Of a stretch of DNA of 64,000 bases, positions 41,248 through 50,066 are shown piece after piece. The position numbers and the translations under genes were made by a program. The stretch comes from Staphylococcus microti (GTDB taxonomy: Bacteria > Bacillota > Bacilli > Staphylococcales > Staphylococcaceae), in contig NZ_JXWY01000039.1 in the NCBI RefSeq assembly GCF_000934465.1, forward strand, positions 29,521 to 93,520, read 5' to 3'. Below the pieces are notes generated by a model that saw nothing but the letters and a program-made list of their open reading frames with translations, had not been told where the DNA came from and did not search any database. Each line of letters opens with the position of its first letter. Within the stretch, counting starts at the first letter, position 1.

Positions 41248-41616
41248 CTAACTTTGAATGGTTGGCTGAATTTTAACGTCTTTTAATTTGTCTACTTCAT
41301 CAATATTAACATCTTCTGTTGTTAGATGTTGGTCGACTTCTTGTTTTGACAAGCGACGAACAATAAAATAGGCACAACCAAAATTACAGTACTCTAATAA
41401 GTAATCTTGAATTGTAGAAAAACGCTTGTTAAAATCCGCCTTTTTATATGAATCTCGATAAAAACCTTTCAGTCGTAATTGATCGTAGCCGTAATCGCCC
41501 ACGACAAAATCATATTTATCAAGTATTTCTGAATAGCGTGCAATAAAATCTTCTTCGTTAAAACCATCTCGATATGATTCAATCAATTCGAAATAGTGAT
41601 TGCCTACCTTGATCAT
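41248..41616 (-). CDS. YutD-like (DUF1027) protein
   Basis: 122 residues matching the YutD family: DKYDFVVGDYGYDQLRLKGFY and YLLEYCNFGCAYFIVRRL. Function unknown; in Firmicutes it usually lies next to lipA, as here (18 bases behind it). Confidence 0.82.
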   Translation of the reverse strand: MIKVGNHYFELIESYRDGFNEEDFIARYSEILDKYDFVVGDYGYDQLRLKGFYRDSYKKADFNKRFSTIQDYLLEYCNFGCAYFIVRRLSKQEVDQHLTTEDVNIDEVDKLKDVKIQPTIQS

Positions 41617-41634
41617 CCTTGCATCACCTAATAA

Positions 41635-42552
41635 TTATGAATTAAGCTGTTCATCACCAAGACGTTGTTTCGCTTTAGCCGCTTCATTTACTTGCTCATC
41701 AGCATGGTATGAACTACGTACTAATGGGCCAGCTTGGCAATGTTTGAAGCCTTTTTCCATCGCAACTTTGCGCAACTTACCGAATTCTAATGGTGTGTAA
41801 TATTTTTGAACTTTTAAATGTTTACGTGACGGTTGTAAATATTGACCGATTGTTAAAATATCAACATCGTTCGCACGTAAATCATCCATCGTTTCGTGAA
41901 TTTCTTCAATTGTTTCACCAAGACCAACCATGATACTAGATTTTGTCGGAATATCTGGTTGTAACTCTTTAGAACGGCGTAAAAATTCAAGTGTACGATC
42001 ATATGTCGCACGCGCACGTACTCTCGGTGACAAGCGACGTACTGTTTCGATATTGTGGTTTAAAATATCTGGACGTGCTGCCATTAAAGTTTTCAACGCT
42101 TCGTAATCGCCACCCATATCAGACGGTAAAATCTCAATCGTTGTAAATGGATTGCGTTCACGCACTTTGCGCACCGTTTCAGCATAGACGTTTGAACCTG
42201 CATCTTTCAAGTCGTCACGTGCAACAGCTGTAATAACAACGTGTTTCAAGTTCATCATCTCAACAGACTCAGCCACACGTTCTGGTTCACCCAAGTCTAA
42301 TTCGTTCGGTAAACCTGTTTTAACCGCGCAGAAACGACAAGCACGCGTACAAACATCACCTAAAATCATAAATGTCGCTGTACGACGTGCACCCCAACAT
42401 TCATGGATATTTGGACATTTCGCTTCTTCACATACCGTATGCAAGTTCTTCTCACGCATCATCTTCTTAAGACCGGTGTAGTTCTCGTTGGTGTTTAACT
42501 TTATTTTCAACCAATCTGGTTTGCGTAAAATTTCTTCATTTTTTGTAGCCAT
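41635..42552 (-). CDS. lipA: Lipoyl synthase
   Basis: Radical-SAM enzyme inserting two sulfurs into protein-bound octanoyl groups. The auxiliary cluster cysteines 41, 46 and 52 ([12 protein letters not shown]) and the SAM-cluster cysteines 68, 72 and 75 (CTRACRFC) are intact. The C-terminal RSSYHADE motif with the sulfur-cluster Ser is present. 305 residues, the normal length. It depends on the Fe-S genes elsewhere in this window. Confidence 0.97.
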   Translation of the reverse strand: MATKNEEILRKPDWLKIKLNTNENYTGLKKMMREKNLHTVCEEAKCPNIHECWGARRTATFMILGDVCTRACRFCAVKTGLPNELDLGEPERVAESVEMMNLKHVVITAVARDDLKDAGSNVYAETVRKVRERNPFTTIEILPSDMGGDYEALKTLMAARPDILNHNIETVRRLSPRVRARATYDRTLEFLRRSKELQPDIPTKSSIMVGLGETIEEIHETMDDLRANDVDILTIGQYLQPSRKHLKVQKYYTPLEFGKLRKVAMEKGFKHCQAGPLVRSSYHADEQVNEAAKAKQRLGDEQLNS

Positions 42553-42637
42553 AGCAGCGGATACCCTCCTGTGAAATTTAACTCTTTATTTATTATAACG
42601 GACTTTATACAAAAATAAAATGTAGTTGGCTTATGTT

Positions 42638-43957
42638 TTACAAACGCTGTAAATGCGCTTTAAAAATATCGCGTAAAAATTGTGGCATCAAATAATCCAT
42701 CGGCTGCCCTTTTAACATTGGAAAATAGCGACCAAAGGTGTACATGTCAATCGTTCCAAGCAAATACGTTCGCTCATCGTCAATCTCTTCACCTTGCACA
42801 AAATAGCGATTGCTCGATGCGATGTAACCAGCATTGTATATAATATAACCACCGAAAATATCGCCTCTAAAACCTAAACCTTGTGCCCGCTCATACATAT
42901 ACGTCTGTTCTCGTGCTGTTATCAAAATTTCTTTCAGCGTGCGACCAGAAACTTTAGCGCGTACCGTATTAATCGGATGCGGTAACATTTGATGAATATC
43001 ATATTCTGTCAATATCTTATTTTCATACCCTTTAACCATTAAACCAGCGTTAATAATTGTACAATCCGCACCTGTAAACTCATGGACACTTTGCGCAAGT
43101 TGATACGTTGCATGCGTAATAAAGTTCGTCTCACGCTGCAATGTCATCGGCTCGGATACAATCGCTTCATTAAGCAATGTTCGTCCTTCTTGTTCAAAGT
43201 TCGTTTCTACTTTAGGAAGTGTCTCCAACGCATGTAACGTTGCTTTTTTAGCGACTACCTTTTTATCTTCAATGTCCAACGTCACTTCACCTAAAAAGTG
43301 ACCGTATTTTCCAGCAGCTGCCATTAACACACCATTTTCCATTTTACCTTCTAAAAAATGATGATGCGTATGTGCACCAAATATTACATCCGCTTCTGGC
43401 AAAACTTCGCACAACTGTTCATCGAAAAAGATGCCTGCGTGACTTAACACAATTAAGACGTCATATGCCCCTGCATGTTGCTGTACTTCATCTTGAATCG
43501 CTGCGAGTGGATCTGTTACAACCCAATCTAATGCACGATAAAACGGTGTAAAAGCCGCTGTCACACCGACAAAGAGAAAACGCACACCAGCAACATCTCT
43601 AATATGTGATTGAACGAAGTGATTCGGTAAGTTACCCGCTTCATCAAAAACATTCGCACACGTTACCGTAAAGTTCGCTTCATCGTATAGCGCATTCAAC
43701 GCTTCATGAGAAATGGTCATCCCTTCATTATTCCCAATTGTCACAATATCGCATTGTGCCTCATTCAGTAGCTGTACATTTCGTTTGCCGAGCGTTCCTT
43801 CAGTAACAGGCAATGACAAGTCCACGTGGTCGCCTATATCGACGTACAATGAAGGATGATCAAGCTGAGGACGGTGTTTCGCCATGTACGCAGAAATGCT
43901 TGCGAACGCATCAAGATGACTATGTATATCATTCGTATGGTAAAGTGTTACACGCAT
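42638..43957 (-). CDS. 5'-nucleotidase / cyclic phosphodiesterase family metallophosphatase (YunD-like)
   Basis: 439 residues without a signal peptide, so cytoplasmic. The metallophosphatase domain has YHTNDIHSHLDAF, DIGDHVD, GNNEG and GAHTHHH metal-binding blocks; the C-terminal 5'-nucleotidase domain holds IINAGLMVKGY. Likely a nucleotide or cyclic-nucleotide phosphohydrolase. First of the minus-strand genes matching B. subtilis yunD-yunE-yunF in content. Confidence 0.83.
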   Translation of the reverse strand: MRVTLYHTNDIHSHLDAFASISAYMAKHRPQLDHPSLYVDIGDHVDLSLPVTEGTLGKRNVQLLNEAQCDIVTIGNNEGMTISHEALNALYDEANFTVTCANVFDEAGNLPNHFVQSHIRDVAGVRFLFVGVTAAFTPFYRALDWVVTDPLAAIQDEVQQHAGAYDVLIVLSHAGIFFDEQLCEVLPEADVIFGAHTHHHFLEGKMENGVLMAAAGKYGHFLGEVTLDIEDKKVVAKKATLHALETLPKVETNFEQEGRTLLNEAIVSEPMTLQRETNFITHATYQLAQSVHEFTGADCTIINAGLMVKGYENKILTEYDIHQMLPHPINTVRAKVSGRTLKEILITAREQTYMYERAQGLGFRGDIFGGYIIYNAGYIASSNRYFVQGEEIDDERTYLLGTIDMYTFGRYFPMLKGQPMDYLMPQFLRDIFKAHLQRL

Positions 43958-43973
43958 CGATATGCACCTTCCT

Positions 43974-44798
43974 TTAACTAAAAAATGATCTTGTAATTAA
44001 ATAAATACCTAATACTAACATGACAATTCTTAAAATAAGCACCACCGTGTCCGATTTAACTGTTCGATTGATTCTCACACCAAGTCGTGCACCAAACCAA
44101 CTTGCGATAATTAAAATAATGCTATAGCCCCACACAACATGACCGAGCACGATATGTCCGACTGAACCGGTAATACTCGAGAAAAAGATCATCATCATAC
44201 TCGTCCCGACTGCAACGTGTGGTGGAAAACGGAAGACGAGTAACATTAATGGTGTCATCAATGCACCGCCACCAATGCCAAACAATCCAGACGTTACACC
44301 GATTAAAAAGGACAGTGTAATCGCAACGACTGGCACAACACCATAACGATACGTTTCACCATGCGCATCTGTAAAAGTTTTCATATAACGTTCTTGTTGA
44401 AACGCTTGAATCGGTGGAATTTTATGACGAATCATTAATAAAATCGCAATAAAAATTAAAAAGATACCGAAATAGCGATTAAATGAATGCAATGTTAAAA
44501 ATTGACTTAAATACGCACCAATCAATGCCCCTGGAATAATACCGACTAAGAAAATCATTCCGTTTCTCACATCAACTTGCTTTTGTTTTAAATAGCCAAG
44601 ACTTGAAGATAAACCCGTCACAATCAAAATAATCGACGATGTCCCGATAGCCGTTTGTGGTGTAATCCCTTGTAGCACATCGAGTGTCACACCAAAATAA
44701 ATTAATGTCGGAACAATAATAATCCCACCACCGATACCGACAATCGAACCGATAACAGCAGATAAAAAGCCTACTAAAATTAAAATAATGACACTCAT
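43974..44798 (-). CDS. TauE/SafE family membrane permease (YunE-like)
   Basis: 274 residues with eight or so helices and the two symmetric TauE repeats: GSIVGIGGGIIIVPTLIYFG and GLFGIGGGALMTPLMLLVF. The family exports sulfite, sulfoacetate or related anions; the substrate here is unknown. It lies between the YunD- and YunF-like genes with short gaps (12-16 bases), so it is operonic. Confidence 0.87.
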   Translation of the reverse strand: MSVIILILVGFLSAVIGSIVGIGGGIIIVPTLIYFGVTLDVLQGITPQTAIGTSSIILIVTGLSSSLGYLKQKQVDVRNGMIFLVGIIPGALIGAYLSQFLTLHSFNRYFGIFLIFIAILLMIRHKIPPIQAFQQERYMKTFTDAHGETYRYGVVPVVAITLSFLIGVTSGLFGIGGGALMTPLMLLVFRFPPHVAVGTSMMMIFFSSITGSVGHIVLGHVVWGYSIILIIASWFGARLGVRINRTVKSDTVVLILRIVMLVLGIYLITRSFFS

Positions 44799-44810
44799 AA
44801 TTACGTCTCC

Positions 44811-45659
44811 TTAAAATAACTTTAACTGTTGTGGTGCCAATCCTTCATAATCAATACCTAAAAACTTTTGTAACGTTTTGGCATTTTGTGCCGCATGCCC
44901 ACCAGAGTTATTATTGAAAATCACATAAATCTTCTCTGCTTTATGTTCAAGAATGCGTATTTGATTTGCCAATGTTGTCAATTCCTCATCGTTGTATTGA
45001 TATAAATAACGTACATCACGCCATTCTTGATCTGTCATATCTTTTTTCGTCCAACCATGCACATTACGGCCATGTAGACGAACAAACCCTGTTGCATGCG
45101 TAATACGGTTAACAAAAGGCACACAGCCTTCCCCGACTTGCGGTTCATCGCATACAGAATGAATGAGTCCATTGTCAGTTAGGAATGCCAATGTATGTTC
45201 CTTCATATCTTCTTCAAACCACGAACGATGACGAAATTCGATACAAACAGGCACGTCTTCCAATTGTGCACGTACATAACGAATATAATTAATATTTGGC
45301 GTTGTACAATCAAACCAAGGTGGAAACTGCACTAACACCATCGCCAACTTATCCGCTCCAATCAACGGTGTCAACATTAAGCGAAAATCTTTAAAAAGTT
45401 GGTCTATAGAATCAGCAAAATCATGATAATCTGCATGTAACGTCAATGCTTGATGAATTTTCACGATAAACTTAAAACGGTCGGGTGTTTCTTTCACCCA
45501 TTTGACCATATTTCGCTCAGGCTGAATCGCATAGTACGACGCATCAAGTTCCACAATTGGAAAATGACTGGCATATGTTTTGAGCTTATCCGCTTTTCTT
45601 TGCATATCTTCATACAAACTGTCATGGTCGCCCCACCCTGTCAGGCCAATTTCTATCAT
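44811..45659 (-). CDS. DUF72 family protein (YunF-like)
   Basis: 282 residues with the DUF72 TIM-barrel blocks: IEIGLTGWGDHDSLY, FPIVELDASYYAIQ, VLVQFPPWFDCT, CIEFRHRSWF, GFVRLHGRN and VIFNNNSGGHAAQNA. The biochemical role is unknown. AAGGAAG precedes the ATG. First gene of the yunF-E-D-type operon. Confidence 0.87.
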   Translation of the reverse strand: MIEIGLTGWGDHDSLYEDMQRKADKLKTYASHFPIVELDASYYAIQPERNMVKWVKETPDRFKFIVKIHQALTLHADYHDFADSIDQLFKDFRLMLTPLIGADKLAMVLVQFPPWFDCTTPNINYIRYVRAQLEDVPVCIEFRHRSWFEEDMKEHTLAFLTDNGLIHSVCDEPQVGEGCVPFVNRITHATGFVRLHGRNVHGWTKKDMTDQEWRDVRYLYQYNDEELTTLANQIRILEHKAEKIYVIFNNNSGGHAAQNAKTLQKFLGIDYEGLAPQQLKLF

Positions 45660-45747
45660 TCTATGTCTTCCTTTCTATTTTAGCACATCCATCTTATCAC
45701 ACATCTTTATACACCTAACAGTCGTTCGTTTTGTGTGCAATAACAAG

Positions 45748-45772
45748 CAGGCACAACTACACGTTGAGCCTG
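45748..45772 (-). terminator. Terminator overlapping the nitronate monooxygenase stop
   Basis: Minus-strand CAGGCTCAAC / GTTGTGCCTG stem with a 5-base loop. The 5' arm is the last codons of the gene and the loop holds its TAG stop, followed by TTGTTATTG. Confidence 0.7.
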
Positions 45773-46830
45773 TCTACTTGTAGTTGCGCCTCTGTTATAA
45801 ATTGATGTATGAATTGTTTTACTTCAGTCTCTCGTGCCAATCGTGCGCCTTGACCGCTCCATGTATGCGTCCAATCCACATTGCCTGCTTGTGCTGCTGT
45901 TGCACGAATCTGTTTCGTTAGATCATTTTGAATCGGATATGGTAACACCTTATCGTTCACATTTTCCAAGTCGTCAATCAATGGGTTACGAAGCCCTCGC
46001 GCCGCTTTCCCACTCAGAACTTTTGTTACGACTGTATCTGTCTCAACACTATTCAAAATTGCTTGTTTTTGAACTGGCTTCATGGCACTCTCTTTCGTCG
46101 TTAAAAACGCTGTCCCAAGTTGAACACCAGCAGCACCTAACACATGACTTGCAACCCAGCCGCGTCCATCCATAATACCGCCCGCTGCAATAACTGGAAT
46201 CGTCACACTGTCTACTATTTGCGGAACAAGCGTCATCGTTCCAACAAGTGATGTCGTACCTTCCTGTTGAAAAGCTGCACGGTGACCGCCTGCTTCACTG
46301 CCTTGTGCGACAACCATATCCAAACCAGCATGTGCCACAGCTTGGGCTTCCGCTACAGTTGTTGCACTACCAATTAACACTGTCCCAGCTGCGGTAAGGC
46401 GTGTCACTATCTCAGTGGATGGCACACCAAATGTAAAACTACATACCGGTACTTCATGCGCTATCACGACATCAATTTGCCTCTTGAAAACGTCTTCATC
46501 ATGCGCAGCGGGTTTGGGTGTTTCAAGCCCTAACACTTCTCGATACGATTGCAGGTGATCATTCATGTCATCCACCGCCGCTTCAGTGTAATCAAACGAT
46601 TCTGGTACAAATAAATTCACCGCAAAAGGTTTAGACGTCAAACGCTTCACTTGTTGAATTTCTTCATCTAAACGTTCAGGTGACATATAACCTGCACCAA
46701 TCGTCCCAAGACCGCCCATTTCAGAAACATTTGCGACAAGTTCAGGTGTTGTTGAACCAGCCATCCCTGCTTGAATGATTGGAAACTGAATACCACATTT
46801 TTCTGTTACTTCCGTTTGATACCACATCAT
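45757..46830 (-). CDS. Nitronate monooxygenase-like FMN enzyme
   Basis: 357 residues of the 2-nitropropane dioxygenase/nitronate monooxygenase family, an FMN TIM barrel. PIIQAGMAGSTTPELVANVSEMGGLGTIGAG, AQGSEAGGHR and IPVIAAGGIMDGRG are the flavin-binding blocks; the His in GGHR is the usual catalytic residue. FabK-type enoyl reductases are related, but length and motifs favour NMO. Two ATG codons in tandem follow AAGGGGATG. Confidence 0.85.
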   Translation of the reverse strand: MMWYQTEVTEKCGIQFPIIQAGMAGSTTPELVANVSEMGGLGTIGAGYMSPERLDEEIQQVKRLTSKPFAVNLFVPESFDYTEAAVDDMNDHLQSYREVLGLETPKPAAHDEDVFKRQIDVVIAHEVPVCSFTFGVPSTEIVTRLTAAGTVLIGSATTVAEAQAVAHAGLDMVVAQGSEAGGHRAAFQQEGTTSLVGTMTLVPQIVDSVTIPVIAAGGIMDGRGWVASHVLGAAGVQLGTAFLTTKESAMKPVQKQAILNSVETDTVVTKVLSGKAARGLRNPLIDDLENVNDKVLPYPIQNDLTKQIRATAAQAGNVDWTHTWSGQGARLARETEVKQFIHQFITEAQLQVDRLNV

Positions 46831-46850
46831 ATCATCCCCTTTATGTATCG

Positions 46851-47849
46851 TTAACGAATTAGATTTAGCTTTTCACGTTCTTCACGATCCAACTCATCTT
46901 CAATTTCCATACCTAACATTTCTTCAATTAAATCTTCATGCGTAACAATCGCATCCGTACCACCATATTCATCAAGAACAATCGCCATATGTTTACGTGT
47001 AATCGTCATTTTACGTAACACCCATTCCGCGCGATTATGTTCATACACAAATAACGGCTCCGAGCAGAAATCCATTAACGTTTTATCCGGTGTTTTACTC
47101 CATGCCAACAAATATTTAGAATGGAACACACCGACCACATTATCGATATCCCCTTCATAAACCGGATAACGTGTATACGGATGATTCATCACAACATCAT
47201 ACACTTCATCATACGTATCCTCCACCGACAACGACGTCACATTGACACGTGGCGTATTATTGACATCATCAATCTTCAAACGATCAAAGTCCATAACACC
47301 TTGAATTCGGTTGCGCTCCATCTCATTAAAGGCACCTTCCGTCCCTGCAATCGCAACCATCGTTCGCACTTCTTCTTTCGACATTTTTTCCACTTCACGT
47401 CCTTTAGACAAAAAGCGTGTCAAACCATCCGTAATCGCATTCAAAATAACGGTTATCGGCTTAAAAATGATCACAAAAAATCGAATGATTGGAAATACAA
47501 GTCGTGCAATCGCATCTGCAAATGTCGCCGCAATCGACTTCGGAATCACTTCGGCAAACATAATAATAACAACCGTTAAAACCGCTGATGCGACACCGAC
47601 ATTGATGCCCATATCAACCGCAAGAATCGTTACCAAAGTTGGCAATAAGATGTTGGCGATATTGTTACCAATTAAAATCGTCGTAATAAACTCACTCGGT
47701 TTTTCTAATAACTTTAAGAGTTTTGCAGCTTTCGTGTTGCCATTATCCGCTTCTGCTTTCAACTTGACTTTGTTCGCTGCCGTCAGCGCTGTCTCACTTC
47801 CTGAAAAGAAAAATGACACAAAGATTAATAAAATGATCGCAATGATCAC
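46851..47849 (-). CDS. CNNM/DUF21-CBS membrane protein (MpfB-like)
   Basis: 332 residues: a DUF21/CNNM domain with three or four helices (FFFSGSETALTAANKVKLK; AEVIPKSIAATFAD), then two CBS domains (about 200-320; TRYPVYEGD, HMAIVLDEYGGTDAIVTHEDLIEEMLG). It stops after the CBS pair and lacks the C-terminal CorC_HlyC domain found in longer homologues such as MpfA. Implicated in magnesium homeostasis in staphylococci. GTG start preceded by GAGGAGG. Confidence 0.83.
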   Translation of the reverse strand: MIIAIILLIFVSFFFSGSETALTAANKVKLKAEADNGNTKAAKLLKLLEKPSEFITTILIGNNIANILLPTLVTILAVDMGINVGVASAVLTVVIIMFAEVIPKSIAATFADAIARLVFPIIRFFVIIFKPITVILNAITDGLTRFLSKGREVEKMSKEEVRTMVAIAGTEGAFNEMERNRIQGVMDFDRLKIDDVNNTPRVNVTSLSVEDTYDEVYDVVMNHPYTRYPVYEGDIDNVVGVFHSKYLLAWSKTPDKTLMDFCSEPLFVYEHNRAEWVLRKMTITRKHMAIVLDEYGGTDAIVTHEDLIEEMLGMEIEDELDREEREKLNLIR

Positions 47850-48203
47850 TAAGCAATCCTCCTCATCAAAAATACACTTACTACTACAAGTGCTTTTGAA
47901 TTATGTTTTCAATTCCTTTATAGATAAAAAAAGCCCCAACCTTTAAAATTGAAGCATCACACTTATATTTTCTAATATGTCTATCTGAAAAGCAAGCAAC
48001 AGGTTCGAGGTTGGGACAAAAGCGCTTAGAGTTTGAGTAGATTAGAATCTTAGTGTATACACTACAGTTTTCATTCGGCTTATTAAGAGTAGCAGTTTGA
48101 TATGTGCCTACACTTTGCAAGTATGCCACATATCTAATCAGTCTTGTAGGGACGCTACGGAGAAACTAAGGCTTCTGTAGTGCTCGCAAAGTTTACTAAA
48201 ACG

Positions 48204-48245
48204 CATTTTCACTTCTAGTCACCTACTGCCATTTAGTGATTTTCC
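48204..48245. repeat. Dispersed intergenic repeat, copy B
   Basis: Matches 22717-22756 over about 40 bases with a few changes and two single-base gaps. Confidence 0.7.
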
Positions 48246-48260
48246 GTATATCCCAGAACC

Positions 48261-48305
48261 AAAAAATTAGACGTTAACACGCACCGAAAAATGTGTCCAC
48301 GTCTA
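48261..48305 (-). terminator. Terminator of the Asp2-like gene pair
   Basis: TAGACGTTAACACGCA and TGTGTCCACGTCTA form an interrupted stem (48268-48305); the A6 run at 48261-48266 gives the U-tract on the minus strand. Confidence 0.65.
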
Positions 48306-48322
48306 GTCATTATTGATCATAC

Positions 48323-49921
48323 CTATATATTAACCATCATAAATTTCATATCCAACAACATTTTATTCAATAACATTAACTGTTCAGGTATTGTGTTTGG
48401 TGAAACATCTGGATGTGTTTGAATATGGCTATCTTTTTTATTGATTTTAACGACGTTTGCCCCAATAATTTTACAAATATGTTCATAATTAAATGGCACA
48501 TTTTCTGAACCAATCACGTACTTCTCATAATGTGACCCTTGACTTAAAAACGCATTAATATCATCACTCACATCGACCTGTCTCAAATCTCTCAGAAAAT
48601 GAACATCTTTTCTGTTATATTCACCGAGATTAATAATCGGATCCACCGCTAAACATTTCAAATCTAACTTTGCACCATAGTATAGTGCGCCTGTCCCGCC
48701 TTTTGAAACACCATAAAGTACAATATCGTTATCATGAAGATTTAGCTTTTCTTTTACTTCAATAATCGCATCACTTATATCTTGTGACATCGACTGATAA
48801 TTGACCGAGTTGATAAAATGAGAACCGTGTGACAGATTTAAATCCATGATGCGCATCGTATAGACATTTTTGACAAGACTTCGTTCAATGCTGTCAAATA
48901 ACTTCTTGAACATTCTATCACCAATTAAATGACTGTCGTATGTGTCTGAGCCTGGCATACATGAAAAAATAACAATGAGTTTTTTATCAGATATGCTCGT
49001 ATTATCTTTTCTATCTTTAGGATGATCTAACGTGTAGAAAATATCCCCCACTTGATTCAAATCTTTTCTTTGCCACAATTCATTAACAAAGCGACGTTTA
49101 TATAACTTCGAAATACCATCTTTATGAAAATATAAAATATAGTCATTCTTTAATAAATTTTTATAAAGTTGATATGCTTTATCATTTTTTCTAGCGAGTT
49201 GAATTAAGTTCGTATCAGAACCGATAACAACCTCAATTTGTTTCGTTTGCAATAGTTCATAATCATCATTTAAATAGATTTTTTGAATCGTTTTTTCTTG
49301 TGTGATATCAATCACTTTATTTTCATAAGTGAGTGATATAAGTTTATTTAAAAAGTGATTATAAAATCTCTTTTCATAATGGAAATCATCAGGTGCTGTC
49401 ATATTTATTTTGTCTAGTCGATAGTTCGCTTGTGTAATATCGATAACGTCCGTATCACGTTGCTCAACAAAATACTTATTAAGTGTATGCCATTGCACAT
49501 TCATCTCAGTAATGTTTAATGGTCTTAACCCTTGTTGTTCACAGTAATCAATTATCGTTGTACCGTCTCTAAATGTATCCACAAAACGGCCTTGAATTAA
49601 AATAACGCGACAGTTTGGTAACTCATTTGTCAAAAAATGAATTAATTGCTGTACAGATTCTTTCCATACTTCAAAATAATCATCAAACTTTTGATGACCG
49701 TGACGCCAACAGTGAAGAATATCTAACGAAAAATCAAGCACGAAATATTGTGGATTTTTATCTTTTAATTGTTTGAAAAGCGCCACTTTATCACGGTGTT
49801 CAACAAATGGCTTTTGTATCTCTTCTAATACATTAAAAAATTGTTTGTAATATGGATTGTATGACGTATTAAAATTATCGTTTGTTATAAAAGATCCCAT
49901 TGTTGCAATATTAATTGTCAT
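48323..49921 (-). CDS. Asp2 / XcbB-CpsF-like protein, copy 1
   Basis: 532 residues, no signal peptide. The N-terminal 200 residues (INIATMGSFITNDNF..YYKQFF; HCWRHG; ILIQGRF) look like an SGNH-type domain of the DUF6270 kind. The C-terminal half has an alpha/beta-hydrolase nucleophile elbow GVSKGGTGALYYGAKLD (Ser406), as in Asp2 of the accessory Sec system and XcbB/CpsF capsule proteins. A role in modifying a glycan or glycoprotein is inferred; no accessory Sec or capsule genes are visible nearby. An ATG one codon upstream (49924) is also possible. Tandem paralogue of the next gene. Confidence 0.7.
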   Translation of the reverse strand: MTINIATMGSFITNDNFNTSYNPYYKQFFNVLEEIQKPFVEHRDKVALFKQLKDKNPQYFVLDFSLDILHCWRHGHQKFDDYFEVWKESVQQLIHFLTNELPNCRVILIQGRFVDTFRDGTTIIDYCEQQGLRPLNITEMNVQWHTLNKYFVEQRDTDVIDITQANYRLDKINMTAPDDFHYEKRFYNHFLNKLISLTYENKVIDITQEKTIQKIYLNDDYELLQTKQIEVVIGSDTNLIQLARKNDKAYQLYKNLLKNDYILYFHKDGISKLYKRRFVNELWQRKDLNQVGDIFYTLDHPKDRKDNTSISDKKLIVIFSCMPGSDTYDSHLIGDRMFKKLFDSIERSLVKNVYTMRIMDLNLSHGSHFINSVNYQSMSQDISDAIIEVKEKLNLHDNDIVLYGVSKGGTGALYYGAKLDLKCLAVDPIINLGEYNRKDVHFLRDLRQVDVSDDINAFLSQGSHYEKYVIGSENVPFNYEHICKIIGANVVKINKKDSHIQTHPDVSPNTIPEQLMLLNKMLLDMKFMMVNI

Positions 49922-49952
49922 CATTGTTTACCTCTGATTTTTATTTTATTCA

Positions 49953-49981
49953 ATTATAATTAAAGCATGCACCATAAACAA
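49953..49981 (-). promoter_or_regulatory. Promoter of Asp2-like copy 1
   Basis: Minus-strand TTGTTT (49981-49976), 17 bases, TATAAT (49958-49953), about 30 bases before the start. The same arrangement stands before copy 2, so the promoter was duplicated with the gene. Confidence 0.65.
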
Positions 49982-50066
49982 CCAAATAAGTTAATTAATA
50001 AAATATAATACTACTTGCTTAAAAATATATAAACGATTAGTATAGTAAAAAATCTGCCTCGCACGC

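Larger units (their letters stand above)
47850..48322. other. Long intergenic region with repeat sequences
   Basis: 473 bases with no convincing gene; an 81-codon ORF at 47884-48129 (-) has no ribosome site or recognisable features. CCCCAACCT (47934) and AGGTTGGGA (48008) are distant inverted words, and 48204-48245 is a dispersed repeat. This is the junction between conserved core (mpfB-like) and the accessory block. Confidence 0.55.

Noticed and set aside
47121-47946. Two long plus-strand frames opposite the CNNM/CBS gene
   Set aside because: Antisense shadows of a well-supported gene; residue composition is unnatural (His/Arg/Asn-rich).
47884-48129. 81-codon minus-strand ORF in the repeat-rich intergenic region
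   Set aside because: No Shine-Dalgarno sequence and no recognisable domain; overlaps the mpfB-like upstream sequences.
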